This document shows positions 54,291 to 62,656 of a stretch of 64,000 nt of DNA, piece after piece. Made by a program: the position numbers and the translations under genes. Origin of the DNA: Rhizobium sp. Q54 (lineage in GTDB: Bacteria > Pseudomonadota > Alphaproteobacteria > UBA2966 > CAIVPW01); the NCBI GenBank assembly GCA_945947575.1, contig CAMEYM010000010.1, positions 29,599-93,598 on the forward strand. Reading direction: 5' to 3'. Positions within the stretch are counted from its first letter, which is position 1, and the number at the start of each line of letters is the position of its first letter. The notes under the pieces are model-generated. The model ran no database searches, had not been told where the DNA came from, and was given only the letters and a program-made list of their open reading frames with translations.

Positions 54291-54766
54291 TGGCGGCGGC
54301 GCGCGGCGCGCTCGCCGCCCTGATGTTCCTTGTCCTCGCCACCGCAGCTCTGGCGCAGGGTTTGGAGGCAACGCTGCCCGATCCGGCGCTGGAAGCGCGC
54401 GCCCGGGAGCTGCACAAGGTCCTGCGCTGCCTGGTGTGTCAGAACCAGTCGATCCACGAATCGAACGCCGAGCTCGCGCGCGACCTGCGCAACGTGGTGC
54501 GCGAGCGCATCGCGGCCGGCGACACCGACGCGCAGGTGATGACCTACGTGGTGGCGCGCTACGGCGATTGGGTGCTGCTGCGGCCGCCGCTCAATGCCGG
54601 CACGCTCGTGCTGTGGCTCGGGCCGCCGTTGATTCTCGCCACCGCGCTGCTCGGCACCGGGGTGTACTTTGTGCGTTCGCGGCGCGCCATCCCCGACATG
54701 AAGCCACTGACGTCCGAGGAGCAGGCGCGCGTCGCCGCGCTGCTCGGCGAGGAAAGGCAAGGCTGA
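54287..54766 (+). CDS. ccmH: Cytochrome c biogenesis protein CcmH
   Basis: A 159-residue protein with a signal peptide (1-23), a periplasmic thiol-redox motif LRCLVCQNQSI near residue 47, and a C-terminal membrane helix (about 103-125). It passes reducing equivalents from CcmG to the apocytochrome. In this genome it is the short form, with the TPR part encoded separately as ccmI. Two adjacent ATGs begin the frame. The final TGA overlaps ccmI by one base. Confidence 0.94.
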   Translation: MMAAARGALAALMFLVLATAALAQGLEATLPDPALEARARELHKVLRCLVCQNQSIHESNAELARDLRNVVRERIAAGDTDAQVMTYVVARYGDWVLLRPPLNAGTLVLWLGPPLILATALLGTGVYFVRSRRAIPDMKPLTSEEQARVAALLGEERQG

Positions 54767-56139
54767 TGGCCTGGATACCGCTGATCATCCTGGCCCTGGT
54801 GGCCGCGGCAATGGTCGTGCTGCCGCTGGTGAGCAAGGGCCGCGCGCCGAAGTCGCGCGAGGACTACGACCTCGAGGTCTATCGCGACCAGCTGCGCGAG
54901 TTGGAAGACGACGTCGCACGCGGACTGCTGAGCCCCGCGCAGGAAGCGGCGGCGCGTATCGAGATCGATCGCCGCGTCCTCGGCGTCACCAAGGGCACCT
55001 ACAAGAGCGCCGCTGTGAAGCCCGGCGCGCTGCCGCGCTGGCTGGTCGCCGTGATCCTCGCGATCGCCGTGCCGGCCATCTCGCTCGGCCTCTATTTCTG
55101 GCGTGGCGAGCCGGGCGCCCCCGACCAGCCGTTCGCAGGACGGCCGGAACTGGTGCAGCCGCAGGCCAACAGCCGCGAGATGCTGGAGTTCATCGCGGCG
55201 CGCGAGACTCAGCTGGCCGCCAACCCGAACGATGCCGACGGCTGGCTTCTGCTAAGCCGTGCCTATCTGGCGACCGGTCGTTTCGACGATGCAGCGAATG
55301 CGGCGCGGCGCGCCATCGCGCTCGGTCGCGCCGACGCAAACACGTACATGGAATTGACCGAGGCGCTCATCAATGCGGGCGGCGGCCTTGTCACGCCGCC
55401 GGCGCTGGAAGCCATCGCCGCAGCGCTGCAGGCAGATCCTGCCAACGCAGCCGCACGCTACTACGACGGCATCGCCAAGGCCCAAGCGGGACGGACTCGC
55501 GAGGCGTTCGACATCTGGCTGGCGCTCGCCGCCGAGACGCCCGCCGATGCGCCGTGGCTGCCGATCGTGCGGCGCCAGCTCCAGGACGCGGCGCGTCAGC
55601 TCAACATCGACCTCGCCACGGTGATGCCGCAGCCGCTGCCGCCGACCACGCCGGCGCCGCTCGCCGGCATGACGGCCGAGCAGCAGATGGCGATGATCAC
55701 GCAGATGGTCGATCGCCTGGCGGCGACCATGGAGCAGAACCCTGGCGACCTCGCCGGCTGGCTGCGCCTCGCCCAGTCCTATCGCGTGCTGGAGCGGTGG
55801 GACGACGCGCGCAACGCCGTCGGCAAGGCGGCGGCCCTGGCGCCCGACGACGTCGGCGTGCTGACCGAGCAGGCCGGCATTTGGCTGTCGGCGACCCCTG
55901 CCAACGATCCGTTCCCGGCCGAGGCGAAGGTGATCCTGGAGCGCGTCCTCGTTCTCGATCCCGACAACCTGGAGGCCATGTACTTCCTCGGCATGGCGGC
56001 GGCGGAGGCCGGCGAAACGCAAGTCGCCGCCGATCATTGGAGCAAGCTCCTGACCCGGCTCGATCCGGGGACGCAGGCCCATAGCGAGGTCAAAGCGCGC
56101 CTCGACGGGCTGGCCCAAGCGGTCGCGCCGCGGCCTTAG
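54766..56139 (+). CDS. ccmI: Cytochrome c biogenesis TPR protein CcmI
   Basis: A 457-residue apocytochrome chaperone. Two membrane helices (about 3-22 and 89-109) enclose the cytoplasmic loop with EDYDLEVYRDQLRELEDDVARG, the CcmI signature. The periplasmic part has TPR-like repeats (NPNDADGWLLLSRAYLATGR, NPGDLAGWLRLAQSYRVLER). It binds the C-terminus of apocytochrome c. It closes the set of nine ccm genes; a cytochrome gene follows with a one-base overlap. Confidence 0.93.
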   Translation: MAWIPLIILALVAAAMVVLPLVSKGRAPKSREDYDLEVYRDQLRELEDDVARGLLSPAQEAAARIEIDRRVLGVTKGTYKSAAVKPGALPRWLVAVILAIAVPAISLGLYFWRGEPGAPDQPFAGRPELVQPQANSREMLEFIAARETQLAANPNDADGWLLLSRAYLATGRFDDAANAARRAIALGRADANTYMELTEALINAGGGLVTPPALEAIAAALQADPANAAARYYDGIAKAQAGRTREAFDIWLALAAETPADAPWLPIVRRQLQDAARQLNIDLATVMPQPLPPTTPAPLAGMTAEQQMAMITQMVDRLAATMEQNPGDLAGWLRLAQSYRVLERWDDARNAVGKAAALAPDDVGVLTEQAGIWLSATPANDPFPAEAKVILERVLVLDPDNLEAMYFLGMAAAEAGETQVAADHWSKLLTRLDPGTQAHSEVKARLDGLAQAVAPRP

Positions 56140-57155
56140 TGCGCAGGCGCGCTGGGCCCCTCATGCACGCGTTCGTGCGCTGGGGCGCTGCCGTCGGCAG
56201 CGCCCTCATCGTCGTCGTTGTCGTGGCGGTGGGCGCGGTCGAAGTGCTCGGCCGCCGCACGTGGAGCGACGTGCCAGTGCCGCCGCTCGACGTGCGCGAT
56301 GACCCCGCCCTGGTGACGCGCGGCGAGTACCTGGTGAACTCCGTGGCGCACTGCCCGGCGTGTCACTTGCCGCTGCCAGAGGCAAAGACCTTCAGGCCGC
56401 TGTCGCGTCCCGACCTCAAGGGCGGCCAAGTCTGGGAGCTGCCGTTCGGCCGGATTGTCTCCGCCAACATTACGCCGAGCCGCAGCCATGGCATCGGCGC
56501 GTGGAGCGACGGCGAGATTGCGCGCGTGCTGCAGAGCGGCGTGCGGCGCGACGGACGCCTGTCCGTATTCATGCAGGCCGGCGTCGGCGCACTCGCCGAG
56601 GACGACGTCGTGGCGATCATCGCCTACCTGCGCGCCCAACCGGCGATTGACGAGCCGGTGGCCGAGAGCCGCGTCAGCTTCTTGGGCCGCGTTCTGGCGG
56701 CGTTGGCAGTGCGTCCGCGCCGCGACGGCGCTCTTGCGGAGGCGCCGCTCATGGAGGCGAGCGTCGAGCGCGGCGGCTATCTGGCGCGCGGGCCGGCCAA
56801 CTGCGTCGGCTGCCACAGCCCCAGCGGCATCGGCTCCGGCTTCCTGCCGACGGCGCCGCTGCTGGCCGGCGGACTGCCGGCGCCGGACGAGACCGATCCC
56901 ACCATGGAAATCGTCGCGCCGAATCTCACGCCCGATGAGACCGGCGCCGCCACCTACTGGTCTGAGGCGGACTTTGTCGCGCGCTTCCGCGGCGGGCGGG
57001 TGGTGGCGGGCTCGGCGATGCCCTGGGAGGCGTTCGCCACCATGACCGACACCGACCTCGCCGCCATCTGGCGCTACCTGCGCACCGTCGAGCCGGTGCG
57101 CAACGATGTCGGCCCGACCCAGCGGCCGATCGGCTCGTTCCGGCTGACTCCGTGA
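56139..57155 (+). CDS. Membrane-anchored diheme cytochrome c
   Basis: A 338-residue protein with an N-terminal hydrophobic anchor or signal (about 16-37) and two c-type heme sites, AHCPACH near residue 71 and ANCVGCH near 225. The two halves look alike, suggesting duplicated cytochrome c domains like those in alcohol or aldehyde dehydrogenase cytochrome subunits. It starts at GTG 56139 overlapping the ccmI stop, or at ATG 56163. Being last in the ccm operon, it is probably a client of the system. Redox partner unknown. Confidence 0.82.
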   Translation: MRRRAGPLMHAFVRWGAAVGSALIVVVVVAVGAVEVLGRRTWSDVPVPPLDVRDDPALVTRGEYLVNSVAHCPACHLPLPEAKTFRPLSRPDLKGGQVWELPFGRIVSANITPSRSHGIGAWSDGEIARVLQSGVRRDGRLSVFMQAGVGALAEDDVVAIIAYLRAQPAIDEPVAESRVSFLGRVLAALAVRPRRDGALAEAPLMEASVERGGYLARGPANCVGCHSPSGIGSGFLPTAPLLAGGLPAPDETDPTMEIVAPNLTPDETGAATYWSEADFVARFRGGRVVAGSAMPWEAFATMTDTDLAAIWRYLRTVEPVRNDVGPTQRPIGSFRLTP

Positions 57156-57246
57156 GGCAAGCGGCCGCTCACCGGCCGTTCGCTTGACTTATCCACACCC
57201 CGGGCCGATGCTTGACCGAAGCCGTTAACCAACCGTTGTTGCCGGG

Positions 57247-57579
57247 ATGGTCGAAGTCACCTCAGGTTCCGTCGCCATTTCGCCGTCGTCGCTGACGCCG
57301 GTGGCGCCATCGTTGCCGCCGCCGGGCCTCGATTCCACTGCGCGCACCGAGCGTGCGACGCGCCCCGTACAGGCGAGCGACGAGACCAAGAATCAGCCGG
57401 GCCGGGTGGTCGAGGACCGCGTCGACGTCCGCCAGGTCGAGGCCGAAGAGGATCGCAACTCGCGCCGCCGCGCAGACGAGAACCGGCGCCAGGACCTCGC
57501 CATCGACAGCGCCCAGGAAGAGGAAGCCTCCGAGGAAGCGGCCGCGCGCGACAAGCACACGGTGGATTTCACCGCTTAG
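57247..57579 (+). CDS. Hypothetical charged small protein
   Basis: A 110-residue frame with no recognised family. Residues 1-35 are Ser/Pro-rich; residues 50-105 are highly charged with many Arg, Asp and Glu (RVVEDRVDVRQVEAEEDR, ENRRQDLAIDSAQEEEAS) and probably helical or disordered. No signal peptide or membrane segment is seen. A strong terminator 23 bases downstream supports it being a real transcript end. The upstream 91 bases contain TTGACT and TTGACC but no good -10. Function unknown. Confidence 0.55.
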   Translation: MVEVTSGSVAISPSSLTPVAPSLPPPGLDSTARTERATRPVQASDETKNQPGRVVEDRVDVRQVEAEEDRNSRRRADENRRQDLAIDSAQEEEASEEAAARDKHTVDFTA

Positions 57580-57602
57580 CGTTCATGCTGAACCCCGCCG
57601 CC

Positions 57603-57632
57603 CGCCCGCCGCTTGGCGGGCGTTTTGTTTTC
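57603..57632 (+). terminator. Terminator after the charged small protein
   Basis: An 8-base stem CGCCCGCC / GGCGGGCG (57603-57610 with 57615-57622) with a GCTT loop is followed by TTTTGTTTTC. Its last bases touch the stop of the convergent ispZ gene. Confidence 0.85.
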
Positions 57633-58236
57633 AGGGCTGGCTAGGTTGGGCCTTCGGATCGATCTGGTGGCGGTTGAGCAGCGGCACCTGGGCGAGGCTG
57701 AAGGCGAACGTCAGCGGCAGGAAACCGAACAGCTTGAAGCTGACCCAGGTGTCGGTCGAGAAGCTGCGCCACACGAGCTCGTTCACCACCGCCATGGCGA
57801 CGAAGAACAGCGCCCAGCGCACGGTCAGGATGCGCCAGCCGCGCGCATCGACCTGCAGTACCGAGCCGAGCACGATCTGCAGGAAGTTGCGTCCGGTGGC
57901 GAGCCCGAAGGCGAGGATCGCGGCGAACAGGCTGTAGAGGATGGTGGGCTTGAGCTTGATGAACGTCTCGTCCTGCAGGAACAGGGTGAGGCCCCCGAAC
58001 ACCAGCACGATGACCGCGGTCACCAGCGGCATCACCGGCACGCGCCGCTCCATCCACAGCGAGACGCTGAACGAGACGAGGATGGCGGCCATGAACGCTC
58101 CGGTGCCGGCGAAGATGCCCCAGCGCGCATTGGCGAAGAAGAAGATCAGCAGCGGGCCGAGCTCGACGACCAGGCGGACCACGGGATGCTGGGACGGCCG
58201 CGTGGCTGCGGCCGCGGGGGGCTGGATTTCGGACAC
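57631..58236 (-). CDS. ispZ: Septation protein A / YciB family membrane protein
   Basis: A 201-residue inner membrane protein with about five helices. VVELGPLLIFFFANARWGIFAGTGAFM and the later WWLVFVAM-like segments match the YciB/IspZ family, whose loss affects septation and envelope integrity in some bacteria. I chose GTG 58236 because AGAGGA lies about 7 bases upstream and residues then match relatives; an in-frame ATG at 58269 is an alternative. In alphaproteobacteria this gene usually follows ftsY directly; here about 2.2 kb of accessory DNA intervenes. Confidence 0.9.
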   Translation of the reverse strand: MSEIQPPAAAATRPSQHPVVRLVVELGPLLIFFFANARWGIFAGTGAFMAAILVSFSVSLWMERRVPVMPLVTAVIVLVFGGLTLFLQDETFIKLKPTILYSLFAAILAFGLATGRNFLQIVLGSVLQVDARGWRILTVRWALFFVAMAVVNELVWRSFSTDTWVSFKLFGFLPLTFAFSLAQVPLLNRHQIDPKAQPSQP

Positions 58237-58345
58237 GCCTATCCTCTCTTCACGAAGGGGCACCACCATCCATGTGGCGATCCTAGGCGACTGTAACCAT
58301 GGGGCGGACGCCGGTGTAGCTCGCTGTGCGAGAGGAGTGCCCGCC

Positions 58346-58676
58346 GTGCGCCCGATTGTGCTGTTCACCGACTTCGGCCTGGAAGGCCCTTGCGTGGGCC
58401 AGATGAAGGCGGTCGTGGCGCGCGAGGCGCGGATCGCTATGGCAATGGGATGACTGGGATGCGTGCGCACGCCCTGCGGGAGGGCGATCAGCTGCGCGTC
58501 GGGAAGTACTCGCTGGCGCGGGCGCGGACTTTCTCGGACGTGCCGAAGGGAAGCGGGTTCTGTTACGAGAACGCCAATGGACTGGTCGAGATCGCCGTCA
58601 ATTGCGGCCGGGCCGACCGTCAATTCGACTTGGCCGGGGGACGCCGGTATCGATCGTCCCCAAAAGAATTACTTGA
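58346..58676 (+). pseudogene. Decayed SAM hydroxide adenosyltransferase gene
   Basis: The first 24 codons from GTG 58346 read RPIVLFTDFGLEGPCVGQMK, the N-terminus of the SAM hydrolase/chlorinase-like (DUF62) family, then end in nonsense at 58451. From about 58480 another frame gives the C-terminal end: ARARTFSDVPKGSGFCYEN and NGLVEIAVNCGRA. A third frame, entered through a run of five G residues, gives TPVSIVPK before the stop at 58676. Intact proteins have about 250 residues; the middle is deleted, so two frames and perhaps 150 residues are lost. ACTTGAG-GT-CTCAAGT at 58671-58686 is a palindrome at the very end. Confidence 0.75.
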
Positions 58677-58700
58677 GGTCTCAAGTATAGATTTGGCGGC

Positions 58701-58737
58701 ACAAATGAAGCGGGCGCCGGCATTACCCGGCGCCCGC
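58701..58737 (-). terminator. Terminator of the 28-residue basic protein gene
   Basis: An 11-base stem, GCGGGCGCCGG (58710-58720) with its complement at 58727-58737, around a 6-base loop. On the minus strand it is followed by TTCATTTGTG. It lies 21 bases beyond the stop at 58759. Confidence 0.7.
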
Positions 58738-58758
58738 ATTCAACTCGCTTGCGCGAGC

Positions 58759-58845
58759 TTACTTCTTGGTCGGCTTGGCCGCCGGCTTACCGCCGGCCGG
58801 CTTCGGAGCGGGCTTTCCCGCGCCTTTGCTGGGCATTTTGGCCAT
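58759..58845 (-). CDS. Very small basic protein, Lys/Pro/Ala repeats
   Basis: A 28-residue frame, MAKMPSKGAGKPAPKPAGG followed by KPAAKPTKK, with no acidic residue and no hydrophobic segment. AGGAG lies 8 bases before the ATG at 58845; a second ATG two codons upstream is too close to that site. A hairpin terminator follows 21 bases after the stop. A short, well-framed gene with its own ribosome site and terminator is unlikely to be chance. It resembles the basic tails of RplU, RsfS and the VOC protein. Function unknown; a nucleic-acid-binding peptide is a guess. Confidence 0.6.
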   Translation of the reverse strand: MAKMPSKGAGKPAPKPAGGKPAAKPTKK

Positions 58846-59214
58846 GTGCATGGCTCCTAAGAGGTTGTTTTGCGGAACGAACCGGGCAGCCCTGAAGAGG
58901 TGACCCCCAAAACCGGCACCTCCCGGTCCGGCACTACGGGTGGTAGGCACCACCAGCAGCGCAGGGTCCATTTTGTACTTCCACTTCCTGATTGCAATAG
59001 GAAAGTCGCGCACCGAAGGAAAAACGCACGCACGCACTCCCAACTGGGCGCGCGTTTTTCTTCGGCCGGTACTGCGAAGCGCGGAACGGCGCCAAGTCAA
59101 AACAGGTGAGCCGGCCCCCATGGGGGCCGGCTCGAACTTCGAACGCAGAAGAGGTGGGAGGAGCCTCCCGGCAGACTGGGGTGCAGCGACCGCTGCGCCC
59201 CGTGGAGGCGTCGC
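58846..59214. other. Gene-free stretch with two hairpins
   Basis: No gene is supported. GAAAAACGC near 59020 and GCGTTTTTC near 59055 can pair over about 24 bases. The other structure is the perfect palindrome at 59108-59133, listed separately. The promoter of the small basic protein gene should lie here on the minus strand but was not recognised. Confidence 0.5.
59108..59133 (-). terminator. Terminator of the lipoprotein gene at 59215
   Basis: A perfect 26-base palindrome with 13-base arms beginning GAGCCGGCCCCCA. On the minus strand it is followed by ACCTGTTTTGAC, with a short T-run. It lies 82 bases beyond the stop of the lipoprotein gene. Confidence 0.65.
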
Positions 59215-59631
59215 TTAGCCGATCCGCTGCCAGCGGCCCTGGTCGTTCATGTTCTGCCAAACGCGGTCGGAACCCTGGCAGGCGGTGTTGATGGCCGTGG
59301 CGGTGTCTCTGCCGATGGTGAAGGTGTCGCGGTACTCGACGCAGCGCAGGCCGGCCTCGCTGGTGAACGAGCGCACCGGCGTCAGGGTGCCCGAGTGGCC
59401 GGTCGAGCTGTTGGACCAGGTGCGCGGCGCGGTAGCGCCGTCATTGAGCATGGCCACCAGGGCCTGGCCGGCGAGGCGGCCGTCGTCGCGGGTGATGCCG
59501 TTCTCGAGCGCCGCGGGCGAGGTCGGGAAGAACTGATTGCTGTTGGCGCAGGCGCCAAGGCCGGCGGTCACCGCCAAGAGGCCAACGACGATCGCCGTGC
59601 GCGAGAAAGTGCCGGTACGGGTGGCTTGCAT
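59215..59631 (-). CDS. Lipoprotein of the RT0821/Lpp0805 surface antigen family
   Basis: A 138-residue lipoprotein. Signal MQATRTGTFSRTAIVVGLL leads to the lipobox LGAC, with Cys at about residue 28. The conserved C-terminal domain has TWSNSSTGHSGTLTPVRSF, then CVEYRDTFTIG and NTACQGSDRVWQN, the cysteine-pair pattern of the family. ATG 59631 was chosen because AAGGAG lies 6 bases upstream; an ATG two codons earlier abuts that site. A similar gene lies 243 bases upstream on the same strand. Its role in the outer membrane is unknown. Confidence 0.8.
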   Translation of the reverse strand: MQATRTGTFSRTAIVVGLLAVTAGLGACANSNQFFPTSPAALENGITRDDGRLAGQALVAMLNDGATAPRTWSNSSTGHSGTLTPVRSFTSEAGLRCVEYRDTFTIGRDTATAINTACQGSDRVWQNMNDQGRWQRIG

Positions 59632-59874
59632 GTCCATCTCCTTGCTGGCGACGGCCTGTCGATGCCGTCGCTTCGTTGGATGGAACCTAGGCCCGCCCGG
59701 CCGCGCTTGAGCTTGGCCATCCGGGGCACAGCGCCCGACTTCCGAGGTACTCCCGTCGGGTGCGGAGGTATCCCAACCGGGAGTGGGGCGGGCACCCGCC
59801 GGCGAGCCGCGCGGGGGGCGACTCGCCGGCAGAGTGGCCGCGGCGCGCACCGGCGGCGCGCCGCGCTTCGTACG

Positions 59875-60258
59875 CTAGGGGAGGTTGCCGACGACCACCG
59901 TCCGCCACGTGCCGTCGGCGAACTGGCAGGCGGTGCTCAGCACCGCGCCCTCGCGGCCGCCGAAGACGATGTGCTCGCGGTAGTCGCGGCAGCGGACACC
60001 GGCGGCAAGGACGAAGGCACGTTCCGGCGTGATCGTGCCCGTGTTGCCGGTGTCCGGGTTTCGCCAGGTCTGAGACTTGCCCTCGCCTTGCAGCGCCATC
60101 TGCATGCCGGCCCGCGAGAGCGCGAGGTCCGGCGACGGCATTCGTACGTAGATCAGGTCAACTGGCCGAGCCTGGGCGGCCTCTTGCCGGTGGGTACACG
60201 CACTCAGCGCAAGCAGACCCATGGCCGCGTGCACAGCACGCAGAACGACGCGACGCAT
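59875..60258 (-). CDS. Second lipoprotein of the same family
   Basis: A 127-residue lipoprotein. The signal MRRVVLRAVHAAMGLLAL leads to SAC, with lipid Cys near residue 21. The mature part has TWRNPDTGNTGTITPERAF, then RCRDYREHIVFGG and STACQFADGTWRTV. Against its neighbour at 59215 the pattern W-N-T/S-G-x-x-G-T-x-TP is shared, so the two are paralogues. GGGAGGGG is 5-12 bases before ATG 60258. The 185 bases between it and ftsY hold no gene. Confidence 0.78.
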   Translation of the reverse strand: MRRVVLRAVHAAMGLLALSACTHRQEAAQARPVDLIYVRMPSPDLALSRAGMQMALQGEGKSQTWRNPDTGNTGTITPERAFVLAAGVRCRDYREHIVFGGREGAVLSTACQFADGTWRTVVVGNLP

Positions 60259-60443
60259 CCATCCCCTCCCCTGCGCACGAGGACGTCTCCCGACCTGAGC
60301 GCCGCCCATGGGCGCTGCCAGACATCGCTGGCGGGATCACGTGGGAGCAAGCCTGAGCGCAAGGGGAATGATCGCCACAGGGGCCGTGACATGCCTGTGA
60401 CCTGCGGAGGACAACGCTGTGACGTGTGACGAGCGCGCGTCTC

Positions 60444-61358
60444 TCAGGACTCGAGGCCGACAAGCGCTCGGGCAAACGCGTTAGCGCTGAAGGGCTGCAG
60501 GTCATCCACGCGCTCGCCTACTCCCACGAAGTGGATGGGCAGGCCGAACTCCTCGGCCAACGCCACCAGCATGCCGCCGCGCGCGGTGCCGTCGAGCTTG
60601 GCCATGATGAGGCCGGAGACCTGCACGAGTTCCTTGAACGCGGCGACCTGGGCGCGCGCGTTCTGGCCGGTGGTGGCGTCGAGGACCAGGAGCACGGCGT
60701 GCGGCGCGCTCGCATCGACCTTCTTCACGACGCGCACGATCTTCGCGAGCTCGGCCATCAGGTTGGCCTTGTTCTGCAGGCGGCCGGCGGTGTCGATCAG
60801 CACGACATCGGTGCCCTGGGTCTTCGCCTGGGTGAGGGCGTCGAAAGCGAGTCCGGCCGCATCGGCTCCGGCCTCTCGCGCCAGCACCGGTGCGCCCGAG
60901 CGCTCACCCCACGCCTTGAGCTGCTCGATGGCGGCGGCGCGGAAGGTGTCCCCGGCGACCAGCAGCACGCTCTTGCCCTCGCCGCGCAGGCGGCTGGCGA
61001 GCTTGCCGATGGTGGTGGTCTTGCCGGTGCCGTTGACGCCGACCAGCATCACGACGAACGGCTTGGCGCCGGTGACATCGAGCGGACGTTCGGCCGGCTG
61101 CAGGATGGTGGCGATGGCGTCGGCGAGCGCGGTGCGCGCCTCATTGGGCGGAACTTGCGGGCCCCAGCGCTTCTCGCCGAGCTGGGCGGCGATGCGGGCC
61201 GAGGCCTGCACGCCGAGGTCCGACGAGATGAGCAACTCCTCGAGGTCTTGGAGAGTTGCGGCGTCGACGCGCGACGAGCCGAACACGCCGGCGAGGCCCT
61301 GGGACAGGGCTCCGGCGGAACGGCTGAGGCCCTCCTTGAGACGGCCGAACCAGCTCAT
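60444..61358 (-). CDS. ftsY: Signal recognition particle receptor FtsY
   Basis: The membrane-associated GTPase that receives ribosomes from SRP. The 304-residue protein has a short N-terminal region without the long acidic A domain, an N domain, and the G domain with [43 protein letters not shown] and [10 protein letters not shown]. Its ATG overlaps the mtaB stop (ATGA). It is third in dapF-mtaB-ftsY. Confidence 0.97.
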   Translation of the reverse strand: MSWFGRLKEGLSRSAGALSQGLAGVFGSSRVDAATLQDLEELLISSDLGVQASARIAAQLGEKRWGPQVPPNEARTALADAIATILQPAERPLDVTGAKPFVVMLVGVNGTGKTTTIGKLASRLRGEGKSVLLVAGDTFRAAAIEQLKAWGERSGAPVLAREAGADAAGLAFDALTQAKTQGTDVVLIDTAGRLQNKANLMAELAKIVRVVKKVDASAPHAVLLVLDATTGQNARAQVAAFKELVQVSGLIMAKLDGTARGGMLVALAEEFGLPIHFVGVGERVDDLQPFSANAFARALVGLES

Positions 61359-62656
61359 GAGAGCGGAGTGGCGACCAGTCTCCCCGATTGCGCCGCGACG
61401 ACTCGGGCGGCCACGACCGTGCCTGCTGCGGTGGCGCCATCGAGGCGGACTCGGGCGTAGTCCTCGGCGCGGCCTTCGCCCTCGCCTTCGACCAGCACGC
61501 GCACGCTGCCGCCGACTTGGGCACCCAAGTGCGCCGACAGAATTGCGTCACCGGCGGTGCGCAGACGTTCGGCGCGCTCCTTGCGGACACGCACCGGCAC
61601 TTGCGGCATGCGCGCGGCGGGCGTGCCTTCGCGCGCGGAGAACGGGAAGACGTGCAGGAAGGCGATGCCGCATTCCTCGACCAGCGCGAGGGTATTGGCG
61701 AACGCTGCGTCGTCTTCGGTCGGGAAGCCGGCAATGAGGTCGGCGCCGATCGAAAGCGCGGGGCGCGTGGAGCGGGCGCGCTCGACGAGACGGACGACGT
61801 CGGCGCGCGAATGCCGGCGCTTCATGCGCTTCAGGATGAGGTCGTCGCCGGCCTGCACGCTGAGGTGCAGATGCGGCATCAGGCGCGGCTCATCGGCCAA
61901 GAGCGACCAGAGGTCGTCGTCCATTTCGGCCGGATCGAGCGAGGTGAGTCGCAGGCGCTCGAGCTCCGGCACCGCGGCGAGGAGACGGCGCACGAGTTGG
62001 CCGAGCGCCGGAGCCCCCGGCAGGTCGCCGCCGTAGGAGGTGACATCGACGCCCGTCAGCACGACCTCGCGGTAGCCGCTATCCACCAAGGTGCGGACTT
62101 GCTCGACGACGGCGCCCATGGGGACGCTGCGGCTGTTACCGCGGCCGTAGGGGATGATGCAGAAGGTGCAGCGATGATCGCAGCCGTTCTGCACCTGCAC
62201 GAAGGCGCGGGTGCGGTTGTCGAAGCCATCGACGAGGTGCGCGGCGGTCTCGCGCACCTCCATGATGTCGGATACACGAACGCGCTCGCCGGAGAGAGCG
62301 AGTCCCGCACCACCCCCCTCCCCAGCCCTCCCCCGCAAGGGGGGAGGGGGCACATCGCGCAGAGCAGCAGCCGTCATCTTCTCGGTGTTGCCGAGGACGA
62401 GGTCGACTTCGGGCATCTCGGCGAAGCGGTCGGGGTGGATCTGGGCGGCGCAGCCGGTGACGATGATCTTCGTCTCGGGGCGTTCGCGGCGCAGGCGGCG
62501 AATGCTCTGGCGCGCCTGGCGTTCCGCCTCGGACGTGACGGCGCAGGTATTGACGATGACGGCGTCCGTCAGGCCGGCCTCCAGCGCGTTGCGGCGCAGG
62601 ACTTCGGATTCGAGCGCGTTCAGCCGGCACCCGAAGGTGACGACTTCCGTCGTCAT
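61355..62656 (-). CDS. mtaB: tRNA N6-threonylcarbamoyladenosine methylthiotransferase
   Basis: A radical-SAM enzyme that adds a methylthio group to t6A37 in tRNA. The 433-residue protein has the first cluster cysteines Cys10 (TFGC), Cys38 (NTCAVT) and Cys69 (VTGCAA), the radical-SAM CDHRCTFC (Cys159, 163, 166) and a C-terminal TRAM domain. Residues about 102-117 (PPPPLRGRAGEGGG and neighbours) are translated from a palindromic repeat and are not expected in this family; the insertion falls between the two cluster domains and keeps the frame. Its start overlaps the dapF stop. Confidence 0.93.
   Translation of the reverse strand: MTTEVVTFGCRLNALESEVLRRNALEAGLTDAVIVNTCAVTSEAERQARQSIRRLRRERPETKIIVTGCAAQIHPDRFAEMPEVDLVLGNTEKMTAAALRDVPPPPLRGRAGEGGGAGLALSGERVRVSDIMEVRETAAHLVDGFDNRTRAFVQVQNGCDHRCTFCIIPYGRGNSRSVPMGAVVEQVRTLVDSGYREVVLTGVDVTSYGGDLPGAPALGQLVRRLLAAVPELERLRLTSLDPAEMDDDLWSLLADEPRLMPHLHLSVQAGDDLILKRMKRRHSRADVVRLVERARSTRPALSIGADLIAGFPTEDDAAFANTLALVEECGIAFLHVFPFSAREGTPAARMPQVPVRVRKERAERLRTAGDAILSAHLGAQVGGSVRVLVEGEGEGRAEDYARVRLDGATAAGTVVAARVVAAQSGRLVATPLS
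62309..62347 (+). repeat. Palindromic GC repeat, copy C, inside mtaB
   Basis: CCCCAGCCCTCCCCC followed by GCAAGGGGGGAGGGGG. Over a 30-base core it differs from the intergenic copy at 4431-4466 at two positions. It is read in frame by mtaB on the other strand, giving a Pro/Gly/Arg-rich insert. Confidence 0.75.

Noticed and set aside
58671..58686. SoxR/MerR-type operator ACTTGAGGTCTCAAGT
   Set aside because: The half-sites are in the opposite orientation to SoxR boxes, no promoter with a 19-base spacer surrounds it, and it coincides with the last codons of a pseudogene.
58390..58860. A 156-residue novel gene
   Set aside because: It is the shifted C-terminal part of the SAM hydroxide adenosyltransferase remnant extended through a terminator.
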